47,057 nucleotides of DNA from contig CAIJWE010000094.1 of NCBI GenBank assembly GCA_903824295.1, positions 1 through 47,057 of the forward strand, in the 5' to 3' direction. The translations under genes and the position numbers were made by a program. This DNA comes from an uncultured Chlorobiaceae bacterium. GTDB taxonomy: Bacteria; Bacteroidota; Chlorobiia; Chlorobiales; Chlorobiaceae. The notes below the pieces were generated by a model that was not told the origin of the DNA, made no database searches, and saw only the letters and a program-made list of their open reading frames with translations. Shown piece after piece: positions 1 through 8,152 of the stretch. Numbering within the stretch: the first letter of the stretch is position 1; the number at the start of each line of letters is the position of its first letter.

Positions 1-607
1 GATGCCTTGCGCTCTGCTGTAAATTCTATCTCACTTATTCTGGAATTTTGCAGACAGTGCCTGCAAAATCTGAAAGCAGGCAAAATGAGTTTCAAAGTGG
101 ACTACCGGAGGTTCAACAGGCACTGCCTGTTACATCTTTTGATGCCACTCTCAATGCCCCAAAAATGCTTCAGAATCTCACTGCAACACTGGCAGGAAGC
201 TTCTCTCTTGGATGGACACATTACGTTGCTTTGCTGACCATCACGAACGCTGATGAGCGCCGCTTCTACGAAATTGAAGCACACAAAAACAGTTGGGGTG
301 CCAGAGAGCTGGCGCTCTATGAACGGCCTGCGCTCAGCCGTGACAGGGAGAGAATCAGGCAACTCTCAGAGAAGGGGCTGATTATTGAAAAACCGGCGGA
401 TGAGCTTCCGACCATCGGCATTCTGTTGTGCCATCGCAAGCATGATGCGCTGGTTGAACTGACCCTCCCCCAGGATTCAAATATCTTTGCCTCAAAGTAT
501 CTCAGCTCTATCTGCCCTCAAAAAAGGAGCTGAAGAGGCAACTGGAAGAGGCTGCAGGCATTGAGCACTGCGAAAATCCCGATCAGGAGGAAAAAATCGA
601 TGTTTGA
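1..607 (+). pseudogene. Broken YhcG/DUF1016-type PDDEXK nuclease gene (partial at window edge)
   Basis: The frame is open from the window edge through position 535. It carries the N-terminal DUF1016 signature: LGWTHYVALLTI, then RRFYEIEAHKNSWGAREL and an LYERPALSRD-like segment. It then jumps from KPADEL directly to TIGILLC and the LPQDSNIFASKY motif that normally sits near the C-terminus of this family. The middle of the protein, with most of the nuclease core, is therefore missing. Shortly after the SKY motif the frame is also lost. The expected ending (QLYLPSKKELKRQLEE) continues in another frame and stops at 605-607. Intact relatives are about 330-380 residues. One internal deletion plus one frameshift make a functional product unlikely. 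Family assignment is from motif recall; the true 5' end lies outside the window. Confidence 0.7.
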
Positions 608-701
608 GAAATGGCTCAATCAGGATATCGGGAAAGGGAGCAACATCAACAAATTCGCCTTCAGTGCTTGGCACGACCGACGTGCCCTTTTATGGCAATA
701 A
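600..701 (+). CDS. Possible 33-residue ORF overlapping the nuclease remnant
   Basis: ATG at 600 follows a good ribosome binding site (AGGAGG, 9 bases upstream) inside the tail of the broken nuclease gene. It reads MFEKWLNQDIGKGSN and stops at 699-701. I recognise no family. It may be the truncated start of a gene that once followed the nuclease gene, which would fit the decay seen on both sides. It could equally be chance. Confidence 0.2.
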   Translation: MFEKWLNQDIGKGSNINKFAFSAWHDRRALLWQ

Positions 702-747
702 CCAAATACTGATGCAAACGGTGATTTTGGGGTAGTGAGGAGGTGAA

Positions 748-879
748 ATGAAGCACGAAGTATTATTGTTGAATAATTGTTTAAGGATCTTTTGCTATCT
801 TTATTTTCAGTTTATTGCGGATCTGTACAAGCCAAGGGAGCAGAAACAGCGAGGTTTTCTTATATTTGATTTTAAATAA
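748..879 (+). CDS. Possible 43-residue small protein, unknown
   Basis: A 43-codon ORF begins with ATG four bases after a strong Shine-Dalgarno (GGAGG) and ends at TAA 877-879. The product begins MKHEVLLLNNCLRIFCYLYF. It has a short hydrophobic, aromatic-rich stretch near residues 10-24 and a basic middle (KPREQKQR). No family is recognised. The ribosome site is the only positive evidence. The rest of the interval between the nuclease remnant and the next gene holds nothing else I can name. Confidence 0.3.
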   Translation: MKHEVLLLNNCLRIFCYLYFQFIADLYKPREQKQRGFLIFDFK

Positions 880-921
880 ATGAGATAAGACGATTAGTAA
901 GACGCGTTTCGAAACAGCATC

Positions 922-982
922 TTTAGTGAACAGCAGAGAAATGAAATTATGACTTTGACAGATATTCTTCCGTTTGTTCAGC
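922..982 (+). repeat. Direct repeat, copy 1 (leader plus start of an antitoxin-like gene)
   Basis: The stretch contains TTTAGTGAACAGCA, a short variable spacer and the first twelve codons of the gene at 949. A second copy of the same arrangement lies at 1457-1518. The two copies share the 14-base leader exactly and most of the coding bases. Differences sit mainly at third codon positions and in the spacer, so the copies diverged as genes before one was truncated. Confidence 0.75.
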
Positions 983-1302
983 AGTTACGGATAGTTGACA
1001 AACTCAGACTGATTCGGATTATAGCGGAACAGCTTGATGCGGAGGGAAATATTTTTCCGCTTGAACAGGGCAAAATTTACGATATGCCAACACCGTACAA
1101 TACGTTCGGAGTGGCAGAGATATTGATGAATAAACTCGAAATAACGAATACGAATAGAGATTTTGAACCTGTATGTCTCGTTTTTGCATGGGTTAAAAGT
1201 GATGTGCCGCTGATTCTCGGGCAAACAAATTTTTTTATGGAATTCGATGTCTGCTTTTACCGCTCGAAGTCAGAGTTTGAAATCATGCCGAAATCATCAT
1301 AA
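949..1302 (+). CDS. Antitoxin-like small protein, probably run-on or degraded
   Basis: Residues 1-64 match a common small antitoxin-like family: MTLTDILPFVQQL, DKLRLIRIIAEQLD, then a FPLEQGKIYDMPTPYNTFG segment and AEILMNKLE. Members I know end shortly after the EILMN motif at roughly 70-75 residues. Here the frame runs on to 117 residues through sequence without family character, which suggests a lost stop codon or a small indel. No toxin gene follows. A truncated paralogue of the first twelve codons lies at 1483. The ATG at 949 aligns with the family start. Function as an antitoxin is inferred. Confidence 0.5.
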   Translation: MTLTDILPFVQQLRIVDKLRLIRIIAEQLDAEGNIFPLEQGKIYDMPTPYNTFGVAEILMNKLEITNTNRDFEPVCLVFAWVKSDVPLILGQTNFFMEFDVCFYRSKSEFEIMPKSS

Positions 1303-1456
1303 TTTATCAGGATATCGCGCAAGGTTCCTTAACGCTGCTGTAGATGGTTAACGTTTTGAACCGTGACCTCATAGCTCTGAGGTTGTTTAAGCTAACCCAG
1401 GGTGATTCTTATTTTCCGTTTTTGGCCTATTCTTGTTTTCCAATCACAAAGCCCGC

Positions 1457-1518
1457 TTTAGTGAACAGCAAACGCTGAAAGTATGACGTTGACAGACATT
1501 CCTCCGCTTGTTCAGCAG
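1457..1518 (+). repeat. Direct repeat, copy 2 (truncated antitoxin-like gene start)
   Basis: This is the second copy of the 922-982 repeat: the same TTTAGTGAACAGCA leader, then ATG at 1483 and MTLTDIPPLVQQF. Similarity stops about six bases before the 3' end of hipA on the other strand, so the rest of this gene copy is gone. The truncation point marks the likely boundary of the hipBA segment. The interval 1303-1456 between the two copies holds no gene that I can support. Confidence 0.7.
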
Positions 1519-1523
1519 TTTGT

Positions 1524-2756
1524 TCATTCTCCCTTATTTTGCCCGATAGCCGTCAGCCCCTCATTCCACTCACTGAGCATGGCCTCACCAACAGACTTAA
1601 AATCCGCAAAATCGAGCGTATGCTGGCGCAAACCTGCAACGGTTTCAGCAACGGCATCGGCAACCTCTTCGATAATGAGTTTTGCTTTTGCTGGCTGAAG
1701 ATTACAGTGCATTTTTGCGAAGGCAATGAGTTTTTTTGCTGCGGGAAAGCGCTGGCTGCCGTCCAGAGTAAGCGCCAAAGTGTCCTTTTTGATATATGCT
1801 GTTGTTGAAACGATATCGAAAGCAGGTGCAAGGCGCACCGGTTTGTTTGATGCCGTGTAGAGTACACCGAAATTTTTGAGATGGGCATCACCGTTCCTCA
1901 CGATACAAGAGAGTGTGAGGGAACGGAAGTAAACCTCCAGGGCAGAGGCCTGAAGCTCAGGAGAGACAAACTGGCGAATCCGTTTGGCCAGCTTTTCATA
2001 GCTCCCGTCATACTTCTCTGCCGTGCCGATACCATTCAGGGAACAGAAATCTTCAAACCCAAGATACTCTCCCTCATCTGTCCGGTCAAACCTCTTGACC
2101 ACCAGGAATTGGTTGTTTTCCGAAAGAGTAAACTCCGGCACTTCCAACCCGCTTCGACGGGCAGCAGTCATGCAGAAAAACTCGTTAGCGGCCAAATGGG
2201 GATATTCATTGCGGTTCCAACCCTTGACGATATGCGTGGCTCCTTTCACCGTAACACAGGACTGAGCAAAAGCTTCCCCCTCTCCATGTACACCGTCTCT
2301 GATCAATACCTTGGGTTGCACTCCAGAGACACCTGAAACCGTAGAAAAACGCTCCAGGAGATCGATCAACAACTCTTCCGACCCATCATAGGCTATCAGT
2401 TCCGAAACACGTTGTAAGGGAACCTGATCAATCACACCGGGATCGTTGGCGAAACGCAACCTGCCAATCTGCGAACGCCCGACAACCTCCAGCAAGGAGA
2501 GTGCATCAAAGCCCTTGACACGCTTTCGGGATGAGAGCTCGATCGACTCCCGCAGCCTGCCTTCAGGAAGATTCATTTGAAAAACCGGATGTAACCCGTT
2601 TTGGTACCGATAACTTTCCAGTGACCACGGCATCGTCAGAGAAACATCCTCACCGGGCTGAATTGCTGAACGATAAGCAAACGTAGAAGCACCAGCTTCA
2701 CGTGAGTGGCGATCGAGTGAGCCGACAACATGAGGAGTAACCCATACATCCAGCAT
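1524..2756 (-). CDS. hipA: HipA-type serine/threonine kinase toxin
   Basis: This 410-residue protein has the HipA architecture. The N-terminal subdomain contains PEGRLRESIELS. The kinase core has the GVSGVQPKVLI loop, HIVKGWNRNEYPHLAANEFFCM, and FLVVKRFDR carrying a conserved kinase lysine region. The catalytic segment is NGDAHLKNFG, and PAFDIVST is the metal-binding Asp motif. E. coli HipA phosphorylates glutamyl-tRNA synthetase and causes growth arrest; the substrate here is not known. The ATG is one base after the stop of hipB, so the two are translationally coupled. All catalytic motifs look intact. The 3' end abuts a truncated antitoxin-like gene. Confidence 0.93.
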   Translation of the reverse strand: MLDVWVTPHVVGSLDRHSREAGASTFAYRSAIQPGEDVSLTMPWSLESYRYQNGLHPVFQMNLPEGRLRESIELSSRKRVKGFDALSLLEVVGRSQIGRLRFANDPGVIDQVPLQRVSELIAYDGSEELLIDLLERFSTVSGVSGVQPKVLIRDGVHGEGEAFAQSCVTVKGATHIVKGWNRNEYPHLAANEFFCMTAARRSGLEVPEFTLSENNQFLVVKRFDRTDEGEYLGFEDFCSLNGIGTAEKYDGSYEKLAKRIRQFVSPELQASALEVYFRSLTLSCIVRNGDAHLKNFGVLYTASNKPVRLAPAFDIVSTTAYIKKDTLALTLDGSQRFPAAKKLIAFAKMHCNLQPAKAKLIIEEVADAVAETVAGLRQHTLDFADFKSVGEAMLSEWNEGLTAIGQNKGE

Positions 2757-2757
2757 C

Positions 2758-3009
2758 CTAATTCTCCCGTTCGGTTATCAGCTCCTGCAAGGTTGGACGC
2801 TGTGAAGCATCTTTTACGGTGAGCTCAAGCCCAAGTGTTGCGCAGATGGCCATAACCTTCCGTATACCAATTTCCGGCAGTTTGCCATTTTCAAAACGGC
2901 TTAGCGTTACGCGGCTCATTCCATTTGCGCCGGCGACCTGCTGCTGTGACAATCCTAACGTTTTCCTTCGACGGTGAAGCAACTCGCCAATTTCCTGAAT
3001 ATCGCTCAT
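2758..3009 (-). CDS. hipB: HipB-type XRE antitoxin and repressor
   Basis: The protein has a Cro/C1-type helix-turn-helix: GLSQQQVAGANGMSRVTLSR followed by FENGK. It then has a hydrophobic segment (GIRKVMAICATLGLELTV) like that of HipB. I chose ATG at 3009 (83 residues; E. coli HipB has 88). The frame stays open to a GTG at 3072, but that codon lies upstream of the best candidate promoter -10. HipB normally binds HipA and represses its own operon. Two near-identical 15-base sites around the promoter are good candidate operators. Overlap-free coupling to hipA supports an operon. Confidence 0.88.
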   Translation of the reverse strand: MSDIQEIGELLHRRRKTLGLSQQQVAGANGMSRVTLSRFENGKLPEIGIRKVMAICATLGLELTVKDASQRPTLQELITEREN

Positions 3010-3012
3010 CTC

Positions 3013-3027
3013 TGTATCGTATACACT
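3013..3027 (-). promoter_or_regulatory. Candidate HipB operator 2
   Basis: Minus-strand sequence AGTGTATACGATACA is the second 15-base site, 41 bases (about four helical turns) from operator 1. It lies in the presumed leader just upstream of hipB. Two sites on one DNA face fit cooperative HipB binding as known in E. coli, although the base sequence differs from the E. coli operator. Confidence 0.45.
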
Positions 3028-3051
3028 ATATTTGTGCACTTTTTCTTTTAA

Positions 3052-3080
3052 AATGTAGCGTATACTCTTCACTTCAGCAA
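3052..3080 (-). promoter_or_regulatory. Candidate hipBA promoter
   Basis: On the minus strand TTGCTG (3075-3080) and TACATT (3052-3057) are separated by 17 bases. Transcription would begin near 3045, leaving a leader of about 36 bases before the hipB ATG at 3009. The upstream candidate operator (3054-3068) overlaps the -10 and spacer. Read by eye only. Confidence 0.4.
3054..3068 (-). promoter_or_regulatory. Candidate HipB operator 1
   Basis: Minus-strand sequence AGAGTATACGCTACA contains the palindrome GTATAC and overlaps the candidate -10 element. It matches operator 2 at 13 of 15 positions. A repressor bound here would block RNA polymerase. Confidence 0.45.
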
Positions 3081-3163
3081 ATTGTTTCTACAATATGGAA
3101 CGCCCTATAAGGGATAATTGAACATCTTAAAATTCAGATACTCTGTGTTACTCATCGCCCCCT

Positions 3164-4207
3164 TCAGCAAATCCTTGGCAATTGTTCGCCGAGAGGCAGG
3201 TCAATGATGCGCTGGCTGCCGAAGGCGGTACGCATCACCACCATGCCGGGATGAAGGTTGACCACTGATCCGATGATGACGGCATCACGGCCTTCTGCAA
3301 AAGAGCGCATCACCTCCAGAACTTTTGCGGCATCGACGGCGGCAACGGCCACAACAAGTTTGCCTTCGTTGGCGACGTGGAGAGGGTCGATGCCAAGCAG
3401 TTCGCAGGCGCCGCGCACCTCTGCTTTCACGGGAATGGTTGTTTCATTGATGGAAATACCGACGTTGGATGATACGGCAAGCTCATTCAGGGTAGCGGCC
3501 ACTCCTCCCCTTGTGGGGTCGCGCATGGCATGGATTGCGGGCGCGACGTCGAGCATGGCGGCAATCATGCCACTCAGAGCGGCACAGTCGCTCTTGATGC
3601 GTGACTGGAAGGAGAGCCCTTCACGCGAGGTCATGATGGCCATGCCGTGATCGCCCACCGTGCCTGAAAGAATGATGCTGTCACCAGGGTGCAGATTGCG
3701 GCATGAGAGGTTGACCCCCTCCCTGACAATGCCAATTCCCGAAGTGTTGATGAAAAGTTTGTCGCACTGCCCTTTGCCAACCACCTTGGTGTCGCCGGTG
3801 ACAATCATCACCCCCGCTTTCCGGGCGGCCTCAGCCATGCTGATGACAATGGTTTCAAGCTCGGCGAGCGAAAATCCCTCTTCGATGATGAAGCCTGCAC
3901 TGAGGTAGAGGGGACGCGCCCCGCCAACCGCGAGGTCGTTGACGGTACCGTTGACCGCCAACTCGCCGATCGTGCCGCCGGGGAAAAAAATCGGGCTCAC
4001 CACATAGCTGTCGGTGGTGAAGGCCACCATACCGGGAGGGAGGTCAAGCTTTGCCTGATCGTCAAGCAGGTCAAGATAGGAGTTGTGGATATGCGGCATG
4101 AAGACCCGCTGCATGAGTGACTGGGAGAGGCGTCCTCCGGCACCATGGGCCATTTGGACGGTTTCGTGCTGCATGATTGGTGTCGGGCAGAGAGGGAGAA
4201 CGGTCAT
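3164..4207 (-). CDS. hypE: Hydrogenase maturation protein HypE (carbamoyl dehydratase)
   Basis: HypE converts the carbamoyl group placed on its C-terminal cysteine by HypF into a thiocyanate, the source of the cyanide ligands of [NiFe] hydrogenase. The 347-residue protein shows the AIR-synthase-like fold motifs: [13 protein letters not shown] near the start, [15 protein letters not shown], and [15 protein letters not shown]. It ends in PRIC, the invariant C-terminal cysteine. Its ATG overlaps the hypD stop by four bases (ATGA). It is the last gene of the hyp operon. I see no convincing terminator between it and hipB. Confidence 0.97.
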   Translation of the reverse strand: MTVLPLCPTPIMQHETVQMAHGAGGRLSQSLMQRVFMPHIHNSYLDLLDDQAKLDLPPGMVAFTTDSYVVSPIFFPGGTIGELAVNGTVNDLAVGGARPLYLSAGFIIEEGFSLAELETIVISMAEAARKAGVMIVTGDTKVVGKGQCDKLFINTSGIGIVREGVNLSCRNLHPGDSIILSGTVGDHGMAIMTSREGLSFQSRIKSDCAALSGMIAAMLDVAPAIHAMRDPTRGGVAATLNELAVSSNVGISINETTIPVKAEVRGACELLGIDPLHVANEGKLVVAVAAVDAAKVLEVMRSFAEGRDAVIIGSVVNLHPGMVVMRTAFGSQRIIDLPLGEQLPRIC

Positions 4208-5298
4208 AAGGCAAAATTTCGGTGATAGTTGTAATAGGCGGCACAGGCTCCTTCAGAGGAGACCATGGTGGCGCCGAGTGGGTGCTCCGGGGTGCACTCC
4301 CGCGCAAATGCCGGGCAACCGTCGGGCTTCAAGACCCCCTGGAGCACACTGCCACTCATGCAAAGCGGTGATTCGGAGGCGCAGATATGCGAAACATCAA
4401 ACTTTTTTTCGGCGTCATAGTGACTGTACGCTTCCCTCAAAGAAAGTCCGCTTCCGGGGATGAGGCCGATTCCACGCCACTGCCGATCGGTGACTTCAAA
4501 AACCTCGCTGATAATCTTTTGCGCTACGAGGTTCCCTTCACGGCTCACCACCCTTCCATAGCGGTTGACCACCTCTGCACGCCCCTCTTCAAGCAGCTCA
4601 ACGGTTTTGAGAATTCCTGCAAGCAGGTCAACCGGCTCAAAACCGGTCGGCACAATCGGCACGTGAAACTCACGGGCCACCGGCTCATACTCCTCATAGC
4701 CCATGACCGCGCAGACATGGCCCGCCGCAAGGAAGCCCTGAACCCGGTTGGCGGGCGAGGAGAGAATGGCACGCATGGCTGGCGGCACCATTACCTGACT
4801 GACCAGAACGCTAAAGTTTTTGATCCCCTCGCGTGCGGCCTGCCAGACCGCCATGGCATTGGCCGGTGCCGTCGTCTCAAAGCCGACGGCAAAAAAGACC
4901 ACCTCTTTTGAGGGGTTGTCGCGGGCAATCTGGAGGGCATCGAGCGGGGAGAAGAGGATGCGGACATCTCCCCCTTCACTGCGCACCATGAAGAGATCCT
5001 TTGCACTGCCGGGCACACGCAGCATGTCGCCGAAACTGGTGAAGATCACCTCTTTTCTTGCCGCAACAAGGAGTGCCCGCTCAATGGATTCAAGCGGCGT
5101 GACGCAGACCGGACAACCGGGGCCATGCACCAGCTCTATGGTATCTGGCAGCAGTTGATCAAAGCCGTTGCGCATAATCGAATGCGTCTGCCCTCCGCAG
5201 ATCTCCATGATGGTCCAGTGACGGGTGGCTGTTCGGCGGATTTCATCAAGCAGCTTCCGGGCAAGCTCCGGGTCGCGGTATTCGTCGATATATTTCAT
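4204..5298 (-). CDS. hypD: Hydrogenase maturation protein HypD
   Basis: HypD is the iron-sulfur scaffold that, with HypC, assembles the Fe(CN)2CO unit. In this 364-residue protein the conserved cysteines are visible: Cys34 in CGGQTH, and Cys62 and Cys65 in [12 protein letters not shown]-terminal cluster includes [17 protein letters not shown] and the GACAAYYNY segment, positions expected for the 4Fe-4S ligands. It starts 11 bases after the hypC stop and overlaps hypE. Length is normal. Confidence 0.97.
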   Translation of the reverse strand: MKYIDEYRDPELARKLLDEIRRTATRHWTIMEICGGQTHSIMRNGFDQLLPDTIELVHGPGCPVCVTPLESIERALLVAARKEVIFTSFGDMLRVPGSAKDLFMVRSEGGDVRILFSPLDALQIARDNPSKEVVFFAVGFETTAPANAMAVWQAAREGIKNFSVLVSQVMVPPAMRAILSSPANRVQGFLAAGHVCAVMGYEEYEPVAREFHVPIVPTGFEPVDLLAGILKTVELLEEGRAEVVNRYGRVVSREGNLVAQKIISEVFEVTDRQWRGIGLIPGSGLSLREAYSHYDAEKKFDVSHICASESPLCMSGSVLQGVLKPDGCPAFARECTPEHPLGATMVSSEGACAAYYNYHRNFAL

Positions 5299-5309
5299 GC
5301 GGCTCCGAT

Positions 5310-5591
5310 TTACAGCGATTCGAAGGTCGGGGGCTCCCGATCAGGCTCATCAGGCTGAAATGCCCCGCTTTCAATAAGCTCCTGCCAGAGTTTCAGGCTT
5401 TCTGCTGCATCCTCTTCGTCAATGATTTTCAGGGCGAAGCCTGCATGGACGATGGTATACTGGCCAAGCTGAATTTCGGGCACATATTCAAGGCAGGCCC
5501 TTGTTTTTGAACCGTTCACATCAACAATGCCCATTTTGAGGCCGTTTTCATTGGAGAGTTCAACGAGTTTTCCGGGAATGGCGAGGCACAT
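5310..5591 (-). CDS. hypC: Hydrogenase maturation chaperone HypC
   Basis: A 93-residue HypC/HupF family protein. It begins [12 protein letters not shown]; the cysteine at position 2, exposed after Met removal, binds the iron centre together with HypD. The middle segment [19 protein letters not shown] is typical of the family. It lies between hypF (56 bases upstream) and hypD. Confidence 0.95.
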   Translation of the reverse strand: MCLAIPGKLVELSNENGLKMGIVDVNGSKTRACLEYVPEIQLGQYTIVHAGFALKIIDEEDAAESLKLWQELIESGAFQPDEPDREPPTFESL

Positions 5592-5647
5592 TGGGCTTGG
5601 TGGTTTTTTTCAAAAGATAGTGGAATATAGGGGTTACAAGGCGTATA

Positions 5648-8152
5648 TCATTGCACTCCGAAATAGTTGCCTTTGAGGTACTCCCGGCCGATGACTGCCT
5701 GGCCGAGGGAGATGCCGCCGTCGCCGGAGGGCACAAGGGCGTGAGTCAACACCTTGTAACCGTCGGCTTGCAGTTCACTGACAAGGGTTTCAAAGAGGAG
5801 TTCGTTCTGGAAGACTCCGCCGCTGAGTACTACGGTTTTCATGCCGGTCGCTTGGGATGCCTTTTCGATTAACTCGTGAAAGCTGGTTACAAGGGTGCGG
5901 TGGAACCTCCGGCTGATTTCACCTGTGGCCATCCCTTCTTGCAGGGCAGCGGCTACATCCTGAATGAGTGGTGAGAGCAGCAGAGTCCAGCGACCTTTTG
6001 CCTCATGGAGGGCCTTTTTGCCGGTGCTTACTCCTGCAGTGTGTGTATGCGCCACACCAACTTCTGCTGCGTCGTTTGTGCCAGTAGGAAAACCTGCTGC
6101 GTGCACAGGCCCTGCAACTCCTGATGCGTCGGTTGTGCTCGCAGTGCCTACGGATGGTTGCATCGGCGCAAGAGCTTGCACGTTCTCATACTGCAACCCA
6201 TAACGAAACGACTTGAGGCCAATTCTTCCCCCGGCGGCGTGCATGAGCGCGATGGCCGCCTCTCCCTCGAAGGTGATCTCGCCCCGCAGGTTGCAGAGAG
6301 CGGCAACGGCGTCGAAGAGCCTGCCGCAACTGGAAGTTTCAACGACGTTGACTCTCTTTTCGAGCAGTTCAAGCACCGGTGATATCCCCCGCTCTTTTAG
6401 GAAGGGCAGGTCAGGCAATTCAGCACAACTTCGATGAAGATAGCCAAGTGCCGCCCGCCAGGGCTGAGTAACCGCCGCCTCTCCTCCCGGCAATGGCATC
6501 GGCTCAAGTGAGGCAAAGCGTTCCACACCGGCAGCGTTGCCAATGAGCAGCTCTCCGCCCCAGATTGTCCCGTCGGTTCCGTAGCCTGTGCCATCAAGTA
6601 TCAGGCCAATGGCTGGCCCCTCCTCCCTGTTTTCGGCCAGACATGCCGCAAGATGGGCATGATGGTGCTGGACACCAAGCAACGGGAGACCCTGCTTCAG
6701 CGCCCACTGCGTGGTCATGTAACCGGGATGAAGGTCGTGCACCAGAAGCTCGGGAGTGGCCTGAAACAGGTGCTGCAAATGGGCGACAACCTGCTCAAAA
6801 TGGCGATATGCCTCAAAGTTTTTCATGTCGCCGATATGCTGGCTCATCAGCGCATGGGTGCCTTTCAGAAGGGTAATCGTGTTTTTCAGTTCACCTCCGG
6901 TACCAAGTACGATGGCGCCCCCTTCGGGCAGGGAGATCGGTGCTGGCACATATCCCCTGCTCCGCCTGATCTGGCGCAACGCTCCTGCAAGGTGGATGGT
7001 GACCGAATCGTCGCATTTGAGCCAGATGGGACGGTCATGCACCAAAAAAGCGTCAGCAATGCCCTTGAGTCGCAAGAGTGCCTCTTCATTCTCGCTCGCA
7101 ATCGGCTCCTCGCTGAAATTGGCGCTCGTCATCACCAGGATATCAAGATTGCCATCGAAAAGCAGGGTGTGCAAGGGGGTATAGGGAAGCATGACGCCAA
7201 GCCGATCATTGCCCGGCGCTATGGATGGCGAAAGGACGGCACACTCCCTCTTTTTCAGGAGCACAATGGGCGCCTGGGCAGAACTCAAGGCGGCACCTTC
7301 ACCCTCACTCACCTCGCAGCAGCTCCGTACAAGCTCCACATTGCGCATCATGACGGCAAATGGCTTGGCTTCACGCCCTTTCCTCTCCCGCAGTCGCCGC
7401 ACCGCTTGCTCATTTCGAGCGTCGACAGCAAGATGAAAACCTCCAAGCCCTTTCAGCGCAACAATAAGCCCCTTTTCGAGCAGCGCCACAGCGGCAGCGG
7501 CAGCATCACCCGGGAGAGGTGCACCTGAAGCGTCAAGCAGGGCAAGAGAGGGGCCGCACACCGGGCAGGCAGTGGGCTCTGCGTGAAAGCGCCGGTCGAG
7601 CGGGTTGTGGTACTCCCGCTCACACTCACCACACATTGTAAAACGGTGCATCGAAGTAGATGCACGGTCATAAGGCAGACGCCCCACAATGGTGTAACGC
7701 GGGCCGCAATTGGTACAGTTGATGAAGGGGTAACGGAAGCGTCGGTTTGCTGGATCAAGCATCTCCCGGCGGCAATCGCTGCAAAGGGCAATATCGGGCG
7801 GAATGAGTGTCTCAACCCCGGCACTGGAAGTAGAGTCTCCGATCAAAAAAGCCTCTTCAGCAACACAGTCAATGGTGCTCTCCTCAATGGACTCTATGGC
7901 GGCAAGCGGCGGACGTTCACCCGGCAGGCGCAGCAAGAACGCTTCGAGGAGAGCGGGCGCCCCCTGCACCTCAATCAGCACACCGGAAGCGGTATTTCGG
8001 ATAAACCCCTTGAGACCACAACTGACAGCAAGTCGGTAAACAAACGGGCGGAAGCCGACGCCCTGCACGATACCGTGAACACGCAAACGCCTCCGCGTTT
8101 CAGCGCTGTTATCAGGGCTGCTCAGTGCTGTGCCATTTTCGCTTCGAGCCAC
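5648..8152 (-). CDS. hypF: Carbamoyltransferase HypF with an in-frame tandem repeat insertion
   Basis: HypF uses carbamoyl phosphate and ATP to carbamoylate the C-terminal cysteine of HypE. Domains in order: acylphosphatase (VHGIVQGVGFRPFVYRL), two zinc-finger pairs (CSDCRREM with CTNCGP, then CGECEREY with CPVCGP), a YrdC-like domain (LKGLGGFHLAVDA), and a Kae1-like domain with VQHHHAHLAACLAE and VLSGGVFQN. At 834 residues it is longer than the usual 750 or so. The excess is a Ala/Gly/Thr-rich segment at residues 669-710 made of two tandem copies. The start is uncertain: GTG at 8152 overlaps the hypB end by 31 bases, and no ATG precedes the acylphosphatase motif. Confidence 0.93.
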   Translation of the reverse strand: MARSENGTALSSPDNSAETRRRLRVHGIVQGVGFRPFVYRLAVSCGLKGFIRNTASGVLIEVQGAPALLEAFLLRLPGERPPLAAIESIEESTIDCVAEEAFLIGDSTSSAGVETLIPPDIALCSDCRREMLDPANRRFRYPFINCTNCGPRYTIVGRLPYDRASTSMHRFTMCGECEREYHNPLDRRFHAEPTACPVCGPSLALLDASGAPLPGDAAAAAVALLEKGLIVALKGLGGFHLAVDARNEQAVRRLRERKGREAKPFAVMMRNVELVRSCCEVSEGEGAALSSAQAPIVLLKKRECAVLSPSIAPGNDRLGVMLPYTPLHTLLFDGNLDILVMTSANFSEEPIASENEEALLRLKGIADAFLVHDRPIWLKCDDSVTIHLAGALRQIRRSRGYVPAPISLPEGGAIVLGTGGELKNTITLLKGTHALMSQHIGDMKNFEAYRHFEQVVAHLQHLFQATPELLVHDLHPGYMTTQWALKQGLPLLGVQHHHAHLAACLAENREEGPAIGLILDGTGYGTDGTIWGGELLIGNAAGVERFASLEPMPLPGGEAAVTQPWRAALGYLHRSCAELPDLPFLKERGISPVLELLEKRVNVVETSSCGRLFDAVAALCNLRGEITFEGEAAIALMHAAGGRIGLKSFRYGLQYENVQALAPMQPSVGTASTTDASGVAGPVHAAGFPTGTNDAAEVGVAHTHTAGVSTGKKALHEAKGRWTLLLSPLIQDVAAALQEGMATGEISRRFHRTLVTSFHELIEKASQATGMKTVVLSGGVFQNELLFETLVSELQADGYKVLTHALVPSGDGGISLGQAVIGREYLKGNYFGVQ
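6023..6148 (-). repeat. Two-copy tandem repeat inside hypF
   Basis: Copy 1 (6083-6148, 66 bases) encodes a unit beginning GTASTTDASGVAGPVHAAGF. Copy 2 (6023-6082, 60 bases) encodes a unit beginning GTNDAAEVGVAHTHTAGV. Both start with GT and end in PT or ST, and they follow each other without a gap. The copies differ widely at the DNA level, so the duplication is not recent. The insertion sits between the ends of two normal HypF segments (after FRYGLQYE and before RWTLLLSPLIQD). Confidence 0.7.

Noticed and set aside
6653-7528. Long plus-strand reading frame of 291 residues opposite hypF
   Set aside because: It is fully antisense to conserved HypF domains, has no family motif, and its composition is that of a shadow frame.
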